Source of the DNA: Dehalococcoidia bacterium
Lineage (GTDB): Bacteria; Chloroflexota; Dehalococcoidia; SM23-28-2
Assembly (NCBI GenBank): GCA_022866185.1
Contig: JALHUG010000103.1
Location: forward strand, 1-12,989
Reading direction: 5' to 3'
DNA: 12,989 nt
The notes beneath the pieces are model-generated. The model was not told the DNA's origin, ran no database searches, and worked only from the letters and a program-made list of their open reading frames with translations. Positions 11,629 to 12,989 of this stretch are shown one piece after another (positions within the stretch are counted from its first letter, which is position 1; every line of letters starts with the position of its first letter). The position numbers and the translations under genes are program-made.

Positions 11629-12989
11629 ATGACCAGCCACGAGACCGAACAAGAGATCCACAATCTGGGACGCGACCTGATCGAGGTGATGGATCGCCAT
11701 CGCCCCCACCTCTGGGAAGGCGAGTGGTGGTACGAGCAACTCCTCCGTCGTGCGGTGACCGACGAAGCGCTTAAGACTCAGGTCCTGCGCTTCGTCGACG
11801 TATTCCCCTTGCTCCAGGACGAGGAGGCGCTGGTCAGCCACTTCCGCGACTACTTCGGCGGCGAGGACCTTAGCCTGCTGCCCCGGCGCATCGCCACCAC
11901 CCTCAGCTCGAGCGCACTGGCCCAGAAAGACCTCGCCCGTCTCGTGCAGCGCAGCGTCCTGGAAGCGGGCCAGCGCTTCATAGCGGGTCGCACAGCGCGG
12001 GAAGCCGTGCCCATCCTGGAGAAGCTGCACGGCGACGGCCTCGGCTTCACGCTGGACCTGCTGGGCGAGGCCACGGTCAGCGAGGCCGAGGCGGATGAAT
12101 ACCAGGCCCGCTATCTCGAGCTCCTCGACACCCTCAGCCGGGTCGTGCCGAGCTGGCCCGCCAACCCCGCGCTCGACGAGGCACCGTGGGGCACTATCCC
12201 CCGGCTCAACATCTCGATCAAACTGACATCGCTCTACTCTCAGTTCAGCCCGATCGCGTCGGACGACACCAGCGCGCGGGTTCGTGACCGCCTGCGCCCG
12301 ATCATGCGCCGCGCCATCGAGGCGGGGGCCTTCGTCAATGTGGACACAGAGCAGTACCGGCACAAGGACCTGACACTGCGCATCCTCCGCGACCTACTGG
12401 CGGAGCCGGAGTTCGCCACCTATCCGCACATCGGGATTGCCATACAGACCTACCTGTTTGATGCCTTCGACGACCTGCGCGGCCTGGCCCAACTCGCAAA
12501 AGACCGCGGCGCCCCTCTCACCATCAGGCTGGTCAGGGGGGCCTATTGGGCTGAGGAGCGGATCTTCAACGCCCAGTTCGCCTGGCCCATCCCGGTGTTC
12601 GAGAACAAAGCGGAGACAGACGCTAACTTCGAGCGCTGCACGGAGGCTCTGCTCGACGCATACCCTCACCTGCTCCCGGCGTTCGGCACGCACAACGCAC
12701 GTTCCGTCGCCCACGCGATCGTGTCCGCGCAGCAGCGGGGGCTGCCACCCCGCGCCCTCGAGTTCCAGTTTCTATACGGGATGGCGGAGGCGCTACAAAC
12801 GGCCATCGCCTCCCGCGAGCGGGTGCGCATCTACACGCCGGTGGGTGAGCTCATCCCGGGCATGGGCTACCTGGTGCGACGGCTGCTCGAGAATGCCTCC
12901 AGTCAGTCCTGGCTCTTCGAGCTGTTCGAGGAGAGAGCGCCCACCTCCGAGCTGTTGGCCCCGCCCGGCGTGGCGCCGCCCGCGGGACC
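11629..12989 (+). CDS. putA: Proline dehydrogenase, N-terminal part of a PutA-type bifunctional enzyme (cut by window end)
   Basis: 453 open codons from the ATG at 11629 to the window edge, with no stop. The FAD-dependent proline dehydrogenase domain is clear: FTLDLLGEATVSEAEAD (140-156); SIKLTSLYSQF (196-206); barrel strands with VNVDTEQY and IGIAIQTYL; RLVRGAYW (300-307); FGTHNARSV (352-360); FQFLYGMAEAL (379-389); and VRIYTPVGELIPGMGYLVRR (399-418), then LLEN, the substrate-binding C-terminal helix. It oxidises proline to pyrroline-5-carboxylate, passing electrons to the membrane quinone pool. The N-terminal helical region and the sequence continuing past LLENAS are as in bifunctional PutA, where an NAD-dependent aldehyde dehydrogenase domain follows. 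That second domain lies outside the window, so bifunctionality is inferred. No DNA-binding ribbon-helix-helix precedes it. Confidence 0.94.
   Translation, partial: MTSHETEQEIHNLGRDLIEVMDRHRPHLWEGEWWYEQLLRRAVTDEALKTQVLRFVDVFPLLQDEEALVSHFRDYFGGEDLSLLPRRIATTLSSSALAQKDLARLVQRSVLEAGQRFIAGRTAREAVPILEKLHGDGLGFTLDLLGEATVSEAEADEYQARYLELLDTLSRVVPSWPANPALDEAPWGTIPRLNISIKLTSLYSQFSPIASDDTSARVRDRLRPIMRRAIEAGAFVNVDTEQYRHKDLTLRILRDLLAEPEFATYPHIGIAIQTYLFDAFDDLRGLAQLAKDRGAPLTIRLVRGAYWAEERIFNAQFAWPIPVFENKAETDANFERCTEALLDAYPHLLPAFGTHNARSVAHAIVSAQQRGLPPRALEFQFLYGMAEALQTAIASRERVRIYTPVGELIPGMGYLVRRLLENASSQSWLFELFEERAPTSELLAPPGVAPPAG

Noticed and set aside
11521..12363. Long minus-strand open frame opposite the proline dehydrogenase gene
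   Set aside because: The plus strand carries all PRODH motifs, and the antisense has no ribosome site or family signature.

Overview
The window is GC-rich bacterial DNA. Its core (896-9296) is one plus-strand gene train encoding an archaellum-type rotary motility apparatus, normally the swimming organelle of Archaea. The surrounding genes look bacterial: strong Shine-Dalgarno sites, a CysK cysteine synthase, a PutA-type proline dehydrogenase, and LysM peptidoglycan-binding domains inside the archaellum train. The best inference is a member of the Chloroflexota. I recall reports of archaellum loci in that phylum but could not check them, so the placement is inference.

Layout. 1-317 (minus): truncated start of a membrane protein resembling the DUF1616 family. 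318-895: divergent intergenic region with no credible gene, but unusually rich in perfect inverted repeats, including a chain of overlapping hairpins (472-571) and three abutting hairpins just before the archaellin ribosome site (806-864). 896-7497: archaellin (arlB), a fused ArlC/D/E-like adaptor, two small membrane-anchored ArlG/ArlF-type proteins, the ArlH KaiC-like ATPase, the ArlI motor ATPase and the ArlJ membrane platform. A 10-bp-stem hairpin separates archaellin from the rest. 7513-9296: two further genes in the same direction and close spacing. They share a nearly identical cytoplasmic module; the second adds a membrane segment, two LysM domains and a long TPQ-repeat tail.

9371-10294 (minus): cysK, convergent with the archaellum train. 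10528-11118 (minus): a ClpP-like serine protease with less GC-rich composition. 11148-11291 (plus): a small, apparently truncated protein. 11292-11628: no credible gene. 11629-12989 (plus): 5' part of a PutA-type proline dehydrogenase running off the window end.

How the genes work together: ArlB is the filament subunit, secreted and rotated by the ArlI/ArlJ/ArlH motor. The ArlC/D/E-like protein probably provides the cytosolic ring. ArlG/ArlF are the envelope-side stator candidates. In Archaea the stator binds the S-layer. The most interesting proposal here is that the LysM protein ties the motor to bacterial peptidoglycan, and that it and its soluble paralogue contact the cytoplasmic motor through the duplicated module. 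The class III signal peptidase and chemotaxis adaptors are not in this window.
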